From PWQG01 sp050486205 (GTDB lineage Bacteria; Pseudomonadota; Gammaproteobacteria; Pseudomonadales; Pseudohongiellaceae), in assembly GCA_050486205.1 (NCBI GenBank), contig JBJHCW010000001.1, positions 310,001-374,000 on the forward strand: a stretch of DNA of 64,000 nucleotides. Reading direction: 5' to 3'. Position 1 is the stretch's first letter. Each line of letters opens with the position of its first letter. Shown piece by piece: positions 35,607-44,567 of this stretch. The notes beneath the pieces are model-generated. The model saw only the letters and a program-made list of their open reading frames with translations, was not told the origin of the DNA and ran no database searches. The translations under genes were made by a program, and so were the position numbers.

Positions 35607-36662
35607 ATGAGCGTGAAATCCCGAATTCAAAAGCTACTGTTCCTGCTGCTGTGCTGTCCGGTGCTGATCGGCATCGCCTCGGCCAACGCCTATGACTTCG
35701 AGCAGGGTCTCTCCGCCTATGAATCCGGCGACTACGCAGCAGCAATGGATAACTTTACAGAAGGTGCCGGCATCGGGCATGCGCTGGCGCAGTTCTATCT
35801 GGGCGTCATGTATCATCAGGGCATTGGCACCGAGCCTGACTACGAGAGAGCCATGCAGCTTTTTGCCCTGTCCGCGCAACAGGGTATTGTGCGGGCCCAG
35901 TACCACCTCGGTCACATGTACGACAACGGTGAGGGCACCGAGCAGGATTACCGCGAGGCCTACTACTGGTATGAGCAGGCCGGAGAGGCGGGTGACCCGC
36001 AGGCTCAGTATGCACTTGGCACCATGAACTTCTATGGCCAGGGACGAAACGAAGATCAGGCCCAGGCCATATTCTGGTACGAACTGGCCGCCGAGCAGGG
36101 CAACGTGGACGCCCAATACAACCTCGGCGTCATGCATATGAATGGTTTTGGTACACCCACCAACGAAGTGGTGGCACTCGACTGGTTCATCCGCGCCGCC
36201 GACAATGGCAGCGCCGATGCCCAATACAATGCCGGACTGATGCTGGCCATGGGGCAGGCCACGGACGCGGACTTCCCGCGCGCCATGCATTACTTCACTC
36301 TCGCAGCCGAACAGGGTCTTCGCGAAGCCCAGGCGCAACTGGGTATCATCCATGCGTCAGGCCAGGGCGTGCCGCGGGATTTTGACCTTGCCAGACGCTG
36401 GTTCACTGCCGCCGCCGACCAGGGTGATGCAGCCGCCATGTCCTTTCTTGCCCAGATCTACCGGGAAGGGCTGGGTGTCCCACAAGATCTGGTGCAGGCA
36501 CATATGTGGTATGACCTCGCCTACCGCCACGGTCATCGCCGGATGTTGCGCAACATGAATGCCTTGCATGGGGACATGACGGCGGAACAGGTTCGCAGTG
36601 CCCGCGAACAGGTGGTGTCCTGGCTCACCGAGCGCAACCTCATCCAGCCAGCCTCTCGCTGA
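35607..36662 (+). CDS. Exported Sel1-repeat protein
   Basis: A 351-residue protein with a signal peptide (cleavage near ASANA) and about seven Sel1-like repeats of 36 residues, for example AQFYLGVMYHQGIGTEPDYERAMQLF, AQYHLGHMYDNGEGTEQDYREAYYWY and AQYNLGVMHMNGFGTPTNEVVALDWF. Such repeats form helical solenoids that bind partner proteins, often in the periplasm. It starts 53 bases after the tRNA and precedes the photoactive yellow protein gene by 128 bases. Partner unknown. Confidence 0.85.
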   Translation: MSVKSRIQKLLFLLLCCPVLIGIASANAYDFEQGLSAYESGDYAAAMDNFTEGAGIGHALAQFYLGVMYHQGIGTEPDYERAMQLFALSAQQGIVRAQYHLGHMYDNGEGTEQDYREAYYWYEQAGEAGDPQAQYALGTMNFYGQGRNEDQAQAIFWYELAAEQGNVDAQYNLGVMHMNGFGTPTNEVVALDWFIRAADNGSADAQYNAGLMLAMGQATDADFPRAMHYFTLAAEQGLREAQAQLGIIHASGQGVPRDFDLARRWFTAAADQGDAAAMSFLAQIYREGLGVPQDLVQAHMWYDLAYRHGHRRMLRNMNALHGDMTAEQVRSAREQVVSWLTERNLIQPASR

Positions 36663-36790
36663 CACTCCTGCCTGTATTGTATCGTTTTGCACCCACTGCA
36701 TAAACGAAGCAAAAAATTCTGATCTGCCTTGCCACGTACTGCGTACTGCTGTTGTTACTTTTCCTACAACTGCAAAACGGAGACATGCCC

Positions 36791-37171
36791 ATGGGCCTTG
36801 AAGTTATCGATTTTGGCGCCAACGATCTGGAAAACAAATTGGCCAAGATGAACGCATCACAAATTGACGAGCTGGCTTTCGGTGCCATAGAACTGGATAA
36901 CAAGGGCACCATCCTTCGCTACAACCAGACAGAGGGCGCCATCACTGGCCGCAGCCCCGAGGCCGTGATCGGCAAGAATTTTTTTACTGCTGTTGCTCCG
37001 TGTACAAACACCCCGAAATTCAAGGGAGCATTCGACAAGGTTGTCAGCGAAAAAGCCAGTGTAATGCTTGAATACACCTTCGATTACGAAATGGCTCCAA
37101 CCAAGGTGAAGGTTCACATGAAACCCGCACTGGTGGGCGACAGCTACTGGATTTTTGTGAAGAGACTCTGA
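36791..37171 (+). CDS. pyp: Photoactive yellow protein
   Basis: This is a PAS-fold blue-light sensor that carries a p-coumaric acid thioester. Over its 126 residues it follows the Halorhodospira PYP closely. Each functional residue is present with an offset of two: Tyr44 and Glu48 (hydrogen bonds to the phenolate), Thr52, Arg54 and the chromophore cysteine Cys71 in VAPCTN. LAFGAIELD, IGKNFF and EYTFDYEMAPTKVKVHMKPAL are further hallmarks. The ATG at 36791 has GGAG eight bases upstream; an ATG at 36785 is too close to it. The next gene, three bases away, is the matching coumarate ligase. A weak promoter (TTGTAT-16-CATAAA) lies at 36677-36704. Confidence 0.95.
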   Translation: MGLEVIDFGANDLENKLAKMNASQIDELAFGAIELDNKGTILRYNQTEGAITGRSPEAVIGKNFFTAVAPCTNTPKFKGAFDKVVSEKASVMLEYTFDYEMAPTKVKVHMKPALVGDSYWIFVKRL

Positions 37172-37174
37172 ATT

Positions 37175-38428
37175 ATGTGGTGGCAGAACAGGACACTCAT
37201 CGAGCACTTCATCAGTGACTTTTTGCTGGATTACCTGAAGCGTCAGGGCATGCATTCTGCCAACACGATTTCGGGTGGTTTCGATCCGGACCGACTACTG
37301 AGAAACCCTGCTGAATGTGGGCTGGACTCACTCAAGTACATTGGCATGACTACTCGCTTCAGCCAGTGCCTGGGTATCTGTCGAACCGGCCTGGCTGACC
37401 TGTTGCTGGCCAGGCGAACGCTGGCTGGCTGGGCTGATGTGGCGCAGCGTAGCCTGGCCACCAACAGTGAACGAATCGGGTTCCATTCATCAGGCAGCAC
37501 CGGCACACCGTCGATGAAAGAGCTGGAAACCTGGCGCCTGGAAAGGGAAATGCGCCATTTCTCCGACATTATTGACCGACCATGCCGTATCATAGCAACC
37601 GTGCCAGGCCATCATATTTACGGATTCCTGTGGACGGTCATGCTACCCAACATGCTGGGCGTTCCTGTCATGCGCCTGAACCCGGCGAGCAGCCTGCCCT
37701 CGTCATGGAGTACATTGCTTGAAGAAAATGACCTGATTGTGGCAACACCCGACATCTGGGAACTGATTGTTCGCCACGACATCAATCTGCCGCAGAAATT
37801 CACCGGCGTCAGCTCCACAGCACCACTGCCAGCCGGGATCGCTGCCACATTACGCCAACGACACAGGGCTGCCACTGTCATCGAGGTGTATGGAAGCACT
37901 GAAACCGCCGGTATTGGCTGGCGCAGTGCATCTGATGCTCCCTATGCACTTCTGCCCTACTGGACGCTGGTCAGCAGTCAGTCAGAAACAGTGCTGCACG
38001 ACACCGAGTCATCCCAACGCTACCCGCTCAATGACGTGCTGGCCATCAAGGGGCCGGACCGTTTCACTGTTCAGGGACGCAAGGATACCGTTGTGCAGAT
38101 AGGCGGTCACAACATCAACCTGGCCCAGGTGCGCCGGATTCTGACACAACATCAGGACATCATCGATGCAGATGTGCGCTGCGCGGGTGACGGACTGGAT
38201 CGCACACTCAGGTTCTTCCTGCAACTACGCAGCAAACCCGAGGCACTGATACCCTGGTGCGAGCAGTACAACCAATGGCTGGGCAGCAGCCTTGGCAATG
38301 TGCCGCCAGCAGACACCATTGTTATTGGCGAAACCTTGCCAAGAAGCGCCATGAACAAGGTCACCGAATGGCAAGGCACGGACTACGAGCCGGTCATCGG
38401 ACGCTTCAGGCACGCATTCGCGGTCTGA
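37175..38428 (+). CDS. pcl: p-Coumarate-CoA ligase of the photoactive-yellow-protein activation family
   Basis: A 417-residue acyl-adenylate enzyme, shorter than usual 4-coumarate ligases. The AMP-binding motif FHSSGSTGTPS, VEVYGSTETAGIGW, the GRKDTVVQIGGHNIN hinge and the C-terminal PRSAMNKVTEW (catalytic lysine) are intact. The 75-residue N-terminal region (SDFLLDYLKRQGMHS..., LRNPAECGLDSLKYIGMTTRF) looks like an acyl-carrier-like segment. Coupled to pyp, it is expected to activate p-coumarate so that it can be attached to Cys71. A tyrosine ammonia-lyase to make the coumarate is not in the window. Confidence 0.9.
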   Translation: MWWQNRTLIEHFISDFLLDYLKRQGMHSANTISGGFDPDRLLRNPAECGLDSLKYIGMTTRFSQCLGICRTGLADLLLARRTLAGWADVAQRSLATNSERIGFHSSGSTGTPSMKELETWRLEREMRHFSDIIDRPCRIIATVPGHHIYGFLWTVMLPNMLGVPVMRLNPASSLPSSWSTLLEENDLIVATPDIWELIVRHDINLPQKFTGVSSTAPLPAGIAATLRQRHRAATVIEVYGSTETAGIGWRSASDAPYALLPYWTLVSSQSETVLHDTESSQRYPLNDVLAIKGPDRFTVQGRKDTVVQIGGHNINLAQVRRILTQHQDIIDADVRCAGDGLDRTLRFFLQLRSKPEALIPWCEQYNQWLGSSLGNVPPADTIVIGETLPRSAMNKVTEWQGTDYEPVIGRFRHAFAV

Positions 38429-38470
38429 CGCACATGCTCGACACTTGCAGCGATTTGCAGTAGCTTATGG

Positions 38471-38493
38471 GGTCTGGCGTTTCCGGACCTTTT
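38471..38493 (+). terminator. Probable weak terminator after pcl
   Basis: GGTCTGG (38471-38477) pairs with CCGGACC (38483-38489) with one G-T pair and a 5-base loop, followed by four T residues. Just downstream, AGGAACTGCAAT occurs nearly twice in tandem before the next start codon. Confidence 0.5.
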
Positions 38494-38521
38494 CGTAGGA
38501 ACTGCAATCAGAGGAACTGCA

Positions 38522-39328
38522 ATGATAAAGACAACGATAAAGAGCACCACAACGCTGGCCCTCTGCCTGATGATGGCAGGCACTGCTTATGCACAGGATC
38601 TCGAAAAGCTGTGGCAATCAGTAGCCGGCGAACACCGTTCAGCAGCCAATATGGCGCGTAACGAATACCGTAATCCGTTCCAGACCCTGGCATTCTTCGG
38701 TGTGGAATCTCACCACACAGTGGTGGAAGTATTCCCCGGCGGCGGCTGGTACACCGAAATTCTGGCACCCTATCTGCGCGACGATGGCAAGCTGATCGCT
38801 GCCATTTACCCTCGCGGTGAAGGTGCGTCGGACTTCATGGTCAATATCGGCCGGCAGTACGAAGCCTTTCTTCAGGCAAACCCCGATGTCTATGACCAGG
38901 TCGAGATGGTTGAACTGGCCCCGGGTCAGCAGTCGCGACTTGCCGATCCCGGTACCGTGGATTTCATCGTGGACTTCCGCAACGCACACAACTGGCTGGG
39001 TTGGGGCGCAGAGGAAATGCTGTCATCCTGGCACGAAGCGTTGAAGCCCGGCGGCAGGGTTGGTATCACCGACCACCGCATGGACCCGGCCCGCGAGGAA
39101 GGAAACGGTTATATTCACGAGCAAACACTGATTGATGTGATGGAGTCACACGGCTTCCGCTTTATTGGCAGTTCGGAAATCAATGCCAACCCACGCGACA
39201 CCAAGGACCACCCCGGTGGTGTCTGGAACCTGCCGCCGAACCTGCGCGGACTCACTGGTGAAGAACGCATTCCGTTCCTGACCATGGGTGAAAGTGACCG
39301 CATGACAATGCTGTTCGAGAAGCAATAG
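38522..39328 (+). CDS. Exported methyltransferase-like protein
   Basis: A 268-residue protein with a clear signal peptide (ALCLMMAGTAYAQ) followed by a class I SAM-methyltransferase-like fold: VVEVFPGGGWYTEILAPYL as motif I, VDFIVDFRNAHNW and LKPGGRVGITDHRMDP as later strands. Proteins of this kind with signal peptides are found in several Gram-negative groups, but S-adenosylmethionine is cytoplasmic, so the exported enzyme's cofactor is unclear. It stands alone between two hairpin terminators. Could be an enzyme that has lost methyl transfer. Confidence 0.75.
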   Translation: MIKTTIKSTTTLALCLMMAGTAYAQDLEKLWQSVAGEHRSAANMARNEYRNPFQTLAFFGVESHHTVVEVFPGGGWYTEILAPYLRDDGKLIAAIYPRGEGASDFMVNIGRQYEAFLQANPDVYDQVEMVELAPGQQSRLADPGTVDFIVDFRNAHNWLGWGAEEMLSSWHEALKPGGRVGITDHRMDPAREEGNGYIHEQTLIDVMESHGFRFIGSSEINANPRDTKDHPGGVWNLPPNLRGLTGEERIPFLTMGESDRMTMLFEKQ

Positions 39329-39352
39329 TCACCGTCAGTCCCTTCTGCTGAC

Positions 39353-39387
39353 CAAAGCGGCGACGGGCAATTGTCCTCGCCGCTTTG
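39353..39387 (+). terminator. Probable terminator hairpin after the methyltransferase-like gene
   Basis: CAAAGCGGCGA (39353-39363) is an exact inverted repeat of TCGCCGCTTTG (39377-39387), an 11-bp stem with a 13-base loop, followed by TGTTT, a poor T-run. Confidence 0.6.
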
Positions 39388-39468
39388 TGTTTACTGCCCT
39401 GCCCGTCACTGGACATTTGGCGTCCGCAGTCTTACCCTCAAGACAAACAACAACTTGGGGGCTTCTGC

Positions 39469-41160
39469 ATGAACCGTCGACCTGTCAGTTCCATACTGCC
39501 TTCAATGGCGCGCCCGTCCGCACACCTGCCACTGCTGTTCGGGTTGCTCCTGTGCCTGCTGGTCTCACCCGGATTTCTGCAGGCCCAGTCAGTTGAGCAG
39601 CCAGGCGAGCACCTCACCAGCAACGTGCCAATGCGTGACGGCACACTGCTGGCCACCAATATCTACCTGCCCGAAGGCGAAGGGCCCTGGCCTGTTGTGC
39701 TGACACGTACACCGTACAACAAGGATGGCGCCGGCAGCACTGCATCACGCTACACACAACGCGGTTACGTGCTGATCTCCCAGGACGTCAGGGGACGTTA
39801 TGCCTCTGAGGGCGAGAATCGTCCATTCGAGGACGACATACACGACGGATACGATACCATCGCCTGGATCATCGAACAGGACTTCAGCAACGGACGGGTC
39901 GGCATTTTTGGCACGTCGGCACCCGGCATCACCTCAAACCTGGCAGCCGCGGCAGCGCCACCGGGACTGCAGGCTGCCTACGTCACGGTGGCACCGGACA
40001 GCCTGTTCTCGCGTTCACGTTTCATCAACGGGGTCTTCAAGGAAAGTCACTCCGGTGGCTGGTTGCGTGGACAGGGCGTGAGCGAGCAGGACATTGCCGC
40101 CTATCGGGCACGCGCCGTGCTGGACCAACGCTGGCGCGACACTGACTTTGTGTTCCATCGCCATAACGTACAGATACCCGTTTACAACGTCGGCGGTTGG
40201 CATGACATCTATGCCGAGGGCACTGTCGACAATTTTGTGTACCTGCAATACCAGGGCCACGCCGGGGCTCGCGGCAATCAGAAACTGTTCATGGGTGCAT
40301 TTGGCCACGGCGCGCTGCAGGGCGACCTGGCGTACCCGGACGCCGGACTCATCAGCGGCGACCTGGAGGAGCAGTTCCGGTGGTGGGATTATTGGCTCAA
40401 GGATATCGACAACGGCATCATGGATGAACCGCCTGTCAGTTATTACATGATGGCATCAGCCCGGAAAGGCGCCACCTCGCCCAGCAACCGGGTCATCCAC
40501 GCCGACAGCTGGCCTCCCGAACACGAACTGACACACTACTACCTGCAACCGGACCGGACCCTGGCAACCACGCCACCGGAAACCAGGTCACATGCCATCA
40601 GTTATCTGTTCGATCCCGCCAATCCGGTGCCTACGGTCGGCGGACAGAATCTGGGCGCCGACGTGGGTCCACGCGACCAGCGCGAGATCGGGCAACGTCA
40701 GGATTACCTGCGCTTTGAAACCCCCGTGCTGGACGAAGACGTGGTAGTGGCGGGCAACATCTACATGGAGCTGTATGTATCCACGGATGTGCTTGACACT
40801 GACTTTGTGGTCAAACTGGTGGACATTTACCCGGATGGTTACGAGGCACTGATTCTTGACTACCCGATACGGGCGCGATTTCGCAACGGTTCCGATGCCG
40901 GGGACGTGGAATTCATGACACCTGGCGTGACCGAGAAGCTGGTCATTGACATGTGGAGCACCGCACAGACCTTCGAGAAAGGCCACCGGATCGGCGTTCA
41001 TGTGACCTCGAGCAATTATCCACGCTTCGCGGTCAATCCGAACAACGGTGCACCACTGGATGATACCGACACACCAGGACAACCGGCCAACAACACCATC
41101 CATCTGGATAGCAGACACCCTTCTGCGATTGTGCTGCCGGTGGTCACGGAGGAATTGTGA
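39469..41160 (+). CDS. CocE/NonD-family exported hydrolase
   Basis: A 563-residue serine hydrolase with a signal peptide (cleavage near FLQAQ). The alpha/beta domain has MRDGTLLATNIYLP, TRTPYNK, SQDVRGRYASEG and the nucleophile Ser150 in GIFGTSAPG. The C-terminal part is the jelly-roll domain of X-Pro dipeptidyl-peptidase/cocaine-esterase enzymes (YSTD-like YVSTDVLDTDFVVKLVDIYPDG, GHRIGVHVTSSNYPRF). Substrates in the family are esters, amides or dipeptides. I chose the ATG at 39469 with GGGGG upstream. Its stop overlaps the next start (GTGA), so it heads a three-gene coupled operon. Confidence 0.87.
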   Translation: MNRRPVSSILPSMARPSAHLPLLFGLLLCLLVSPGFLQAQSVEQPGEHLTSNVPMRDGTLLATNIYLPEGEGPWPVVLTRTPYNKDGAGSTASRYTQRGYVLISQDVRGRYASEGENRPFEDDIHDGYDTIAWIIEQDFSNGRVGIFGTSAPGITSNLAAAAAPPGLQAAYVTVAPDSLFSRSRFINGVFKESHSGGWLRGQGVSEQDIAAYRARAVLDQRWRDTDFVFHRHNVQIPVYNVGGWHDIYAEGTVDNFVYLQYQGHAGARGNQKLFMGAFGHGALQGDLAYPDAGLISGDLEEQFRWWDYWLKDIDNGIMDEPPVSYYMMASARKGATSPSNRVIHADSWPPEHELTHYYLQPDRTLATTPPETRSHAISYLFDPANPVPTVGGQNLGADVGPRDQREIGQRQDYLRFETPVLDEDVVVAGNIYMELYVSTDVLDTDFVVKLVDIYPDGYEALILDYPIRARFRNGSDAGDVEFMTPGVTEKLVIDMWSTAQTFEKGHRIGVHVTSSNYPRFAVNPNNGAPLDDTDTPGQPANNTIHLDSRHPSAIVLPVVTEEL

Positions 41161-42188
41161 AAAAAACACAAACGCACAGTCTGACACCGGCTACCCTGGC
41201 CGCTTGTGCAGCGCTGTCTGTGGCAGTGTCAGTTTTTGCGGCAGCGTCTGCGCAGGCCGACATTCCTCGTACACCCGAGGGCAAGCCTGACCTGCAGGGC
41301 ATCTGGACGAATGCCACCCAGACCCCGTTGCAGCGTCCGGCCGAATTCGGTGAACAGCGCCACATGAGCCACGATCAGGCCATGGCGCGCCAACAGCGCG
41401 CACTGGAAGCTGAACTGCGTGCGGACATGCCAAGCGATCCGGACCGACCACCACCGCAGGACCGCAACACCAATGCCGCCTACAATCTGTTCTGGCTCGA
41501 GCGCGGCCTGAACGTGGCACATGTGGACGGGGAATATCGCACGTCACTGATCATTGATCCACCCAACGGTCAGATACCCTATCGCGAGGACCGCCCACCT
41601 ACAATGCTGGAATACTGGCGCGGCGACAATCCTGACGAATTTGCCGGTCCGGAGCAGGCCACCATCGGGGAACGCTGCCTGATGTTCTATGATTTCCGCA
41701 CCTCAAATTCCAGCGCTGGCCCGCCAATGATGCCGATGATCTACAACAATCTGTATCGCATTGTGCAAACGCCTGACTATGTGATGATACTGGCGGAGAT
41801 GATCAATGACGTACGTATCATCCGAATCAACGGCGCGCACCGTCCCGACGCCATTTATCAGTGGAAAGGTGATTCCATTGCACACTGGGAAGGTGACTCG
41901 CTGGTGATCACCACACGTAACCTGCATCCGCAACAATCACACTTTGGGTCCTCCCGGGAACTGGTGGTTACCGAACACCTGACGCGTGTATCCGAAGACC
42001 AGATCGATTACCGTTTCACGATGCACGACCCGGCTGCCTACACACAGGACTGGACCGCAGAAATGCCCTTCATGGCCCGGCCGGACCAGCGTATTTTTGA
42101 ATACGCCTGTCACGAGGGTAACTACGCGCTGCCAGGCATACTCGCCGGTGCCCGACGGCTGGAAACATCCGACACAGACCCTGACTGA
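41157..42188 (+). CDS. Exported protein of unknown function
   Basis: A 343-residue protein with a signal peptide (cleavage near ASAQA). The mature part starts DIPRTPEGKPDLQGIWTNATQTPLQRP and ends with repeated beta motifs: YQWKGDSIAHWEGDSLVITTRNLHP. The PDLQGIW...WEGDSLVV layout recurs in uncharacterised exported proteins of Acidobacteria and marine Gammaproteobacteria. It contains two cysteines (ERCLMFYDFR and FEYACHEGNY) that might pair. The GTG start overlaps the hydrolase stop and its stop overlaps the next ATG, so it is coupled on both sides. Confidence 0.7.
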   Translation: MKKTQTHSLTPATLAACAALSVAVSVFAAASAQADIPRTPEGKPDLQGIWTNATQTPLQRPAEFGEQRHMSHDQAMARQQRALEAELRADMPSDPDRPPPQDRNTNAAYNLFWLERGLNVAHVDGEYRTSLIIDPPNGQIPYREDRPPTMLEYWRGDNPDEFAGPEQATIGERCLMFYDFRTSNSSAGPPMMPMIYNNLYRIVQTPDYVMILAEMINDVRIIRINGAHRPDAIYQWKGDSIAHWEGDSLVITTRNLHPQQSHFGSSRELVVTEHLTRVSEDQIDYRFTMHDPAAYTQDWTAEMPFMARPDQRIFEYACHEGNYALPGILAGARRLETSDTDPD

Positions 42189-42841
42189 TGAAATTGATCT
42201 GTTGCCGCACACTTTTGACCGCAGCCGCGGTGCTGTTTCTCACAGCCTGCCTTGGGCCAGTACCTGCCCTGTACCCGGAGGACGAATCACAGCGCCCGGT
42301 GACCATCTACGTGACAAGTCATGGCTGGCATGTTGGCATTGTTGCCCCACGTGAGCATGTAGTGCCGCAGCTGCCCCCATCCTCGCGCTACCCACAGCGC
42401 CGATTTCTGGAATTCGGCTGGGGTGATGCCCGCTACTATCCACACCCCGATCCGGGCCTGCGGGAACTGCTCACGGCGGCGCTGCTTCCCACGGCGGCGG
42501 TCATGCATATCGCTGGTTTTGACGCCGCCGTTGAGCAACAGTTTCCCAACAGCCGCATTGTCCGGCTGCAACTGTCGGAGCAGGGAGCCACGGCCCTGGC
42601 AAGGTTTCTTGCCAATACGCTGAGACCCGACGATGAGGGCGAGGCTGTATACACAGGACCAGGCCTCTACGCCGACAGCATTTTCCTTGAGGCAAAAGGC
42701 CCCTACATGCTGCCCCATACCTCCAATCTCTGGGCGGCCCGTGCGCTGCGTGCAGCCGGTGTGCCCATCACACCCCTGTACGCCATGACCCAGGGAAACG
42801 TGATCCATCAGGCTGGTCGTGCAGGCACCGTAGTACGGTGA
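42188..42841 (+). CDS. DUF2459 lipoprotein
   Basis: The 217-residue protein has a lipoprotein signal with lipobox LTAC (Cys near residue 21). The mature part has VTSHGWHVGIVAP, FLEFGWGDARYYP, and the C-terminal YTGPGLYADSIFLEAKGPYMLPHTSNLWAARALRAAG, the signature of DUF2459 (once noted beside urease genes). His and Cys/Asn residues suggest an NlpC-like fold, but activity is unknown. Start overlaps the preceding stop by one base. Confidence 0.82.
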   Translation: MKLICCRTLLTAAAVLFLTACLGPVPALYPEDESQRPVTIYVTSHGWHVGIVAPREHVVPQLPPSSRYPQRRFLEFGWGDARYYPHPDPGLRELLTAALLPTAAVMHIAGFDAAVEQQFPNSRIVRLQLSEQGATALARFLANTLRPDDEGEAVYTGPGLYADSIFLEAKGPYMLPHTSNLWAARALRAAGVPITPLYAMTQGNVIHQAGRAGTVVR

Positions 42842-42941
42842 CACATTTCTGTCATGCACCAGATGTAGAGTGTTTCGCTGAGCACAATTTACGGGTGCTA
42901 CGGCTTTGCGATCTGATCACCGGCACAGGCTACCACGCATA

Positions 42942-44399
42942 ATGACATCGACCGCAGCAAGCATTCGATTGGCCGTACTGCGCCGGTCAGCGCCAGCTTT
43001 CACTTCGCACCTTGCACAGTTCCTGATACTGGTTCTGACATTGGCAGTGGCCATGGCGCCTGGCACCGAAATTCGCGCGCAAGCTACTGGCAGTTACACG
43101 CCCGGGCCCTGGCCCGACAGAATCATCCTGACACCAACCGACACACCGGCACAATCGCAGGCGGTTAACTGGCGCACAGACGACTCGGTCGCGGACACTA
43201 TCGCCGAAATCAGTATCGCCACTGCCAGCCCTGCATTCCAGTTGTCCGCCATTCAATTCGCCGGCACCGCGCAGCACCTCCAGACCGACAACGGGGCCAG
43301 CCTGCACCACGGCGTGGTATTCGAGAATCTCATCCCTGACACAACTTACGCCTACCGCGTCGGCGGCAACAACACATGGAGTGAATGGTTCCAGTTCCGC
43401 ACCGCCAGGGCTGATTTTGCACCGTTTAAAATGCTGTATTTCGGCGATGCACAGAACGGTATTCGCTCCCTGTTCTCGCGGGTTGCAAGAACCGCACTGT
43501 TGCACGCACCAGATGCCGCGCTGGCATTGCATGCCGGCGACCTGATTGACCGGTCCGGCGTCATGGATGACAACTGGGGAGAGTGGTTCCACGCCACAAG
43601 TGCAAGCAATACACTTCTTAACAACCTGGTGGTCAGTGGCAACCACGAGTATGACGAAAGCACAACTCCTGTCACACTCAGGCCACACTGGGCCACTCAT
43701 TTCCATGTCCCGGACAATGGACCGACACCACTGCAGGACAGCGTTTTTTATGTGGACTATCAGCAAGTGCGTTTTGTGATACTCGATTCCACTCGAGCGA
43801 TGCACGATGAGTCCATGGCCTTGCTGCAAGCCAGGTGGTTACAGAACGCTCTGTCAAACAATACTGCGCTCTGGACCGTAGTCTCCTACCATCATCCTGT
43901 GTACTCAATATCACACGGCCGCGAAAATACGCCTTTGTACCAACACTGGAAGCCGCTGTTTGACCAATACGGAGTTGACCTGGTGCTGCAGGGGCACGAC
44001 CATGTGTACGCGCGCGGACGGACTGACACAGGCATAGCCGTCCCCGGTTCAGCGTCCAGCGGGCCGGTATACGTTGTGTCTGTGGCCGGCCCGAAACTGA
44101 ACCTGACCGCTGAATCCGCCCGGCAGCATCAGTCCCACCTGGGGGAAGACGCGCAGTTGTTCCAGATCATCCGGTTCGAGGCTGATCAACTGCACTACCA
44201 GGCACGAACGGCCACTGGTGAGCCCTATGACGCTTTCACATTGCAGCGACGTGCCGATGGCAGCAACGAACTGCTGGAACTGACACCAGGTTCATCATTG
44301 CTGAGCGTCTGCCAGAACCCCGACCCGATACCCCGGCACATCGATGAGACCGGCCGCGCCCGCCCGGGCAGGTGCTGGACAGGCGAGGCACAGCCGTAA
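42942..44399 (+). CDS. Exported purple-acid-phosphatase-like metallophosphoesterase
   Basis: A 485-residue protein with a signal/anchor segment (residues ~26-45), an N-terminal fibronectin-like domain (about 70-160), and a calcineurin-type phosphoesterase domain with all metal blocks: FGDAQNG, LHAGDLIDRSG, VSGNHEY, SYHHPVYS and LQGHDHVYARG. This is the purple acid phosphatase layout, typically an Fe/Zn phosphomonoesterase. I chose the ATG at 42942 over a TTG at 42906. It lies 100 bases after the DUF2459 gene. Confidence 0.87.
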   Translation: MTSTAASIRLAVLRRSAPAFTSHLAQFLILVLTLAVAMAPGTEIRAQATGSYTPGPWPDRIILTPTDTPAQSQAVNWRTDDSVADTIAEISIATASPAFQLSAIQFAGTAQHLQTDNGASLHHGVVFENLIPDTTYAYRVGGNNTWSEWFQFRTARADFAPFKMLYFGDAQNGIRSLFSRVARTALLHAPDAALALHAGDLIDRSGVMDDNWGEWFHATSASNTLLNNLVVSGNHEYDESTTPVTLRPHWATHFHVPDNGPTPLQDSVFYVDYQQVRFVILDSTRAMHDESMALLQARWLQNALSNNTALWTVVSYHHPVYSISHGRENTPLYQHWKPLFDQYGVDLVLQGHDHVYARGRTDTGIAVPGSASSGPVYVVSVAGPKLNLTAESARQHQSHLGEDAQLFQIIRFEADQLHYQARTATGEPYDAFTLQRRADGSNELLELTPGSSLLSVCQNPDPIPRHIDETGRARPGRCWTGEAQP

Positions 44400-44567
44400 C
44401 GGGCTGAAATTCTTCATATACCTGGCATAAGAACCACGTAAACGCACCGAAACAACACTCTGTCGTATATAGCTCACCAAGTACATTGCCAACCCGGAAC
44501 ATTCCCGGCACAATTGATTGACATTGTGTTACCTTGATCCCGTCCCGCCTGAACGGAGAACCAAAAA

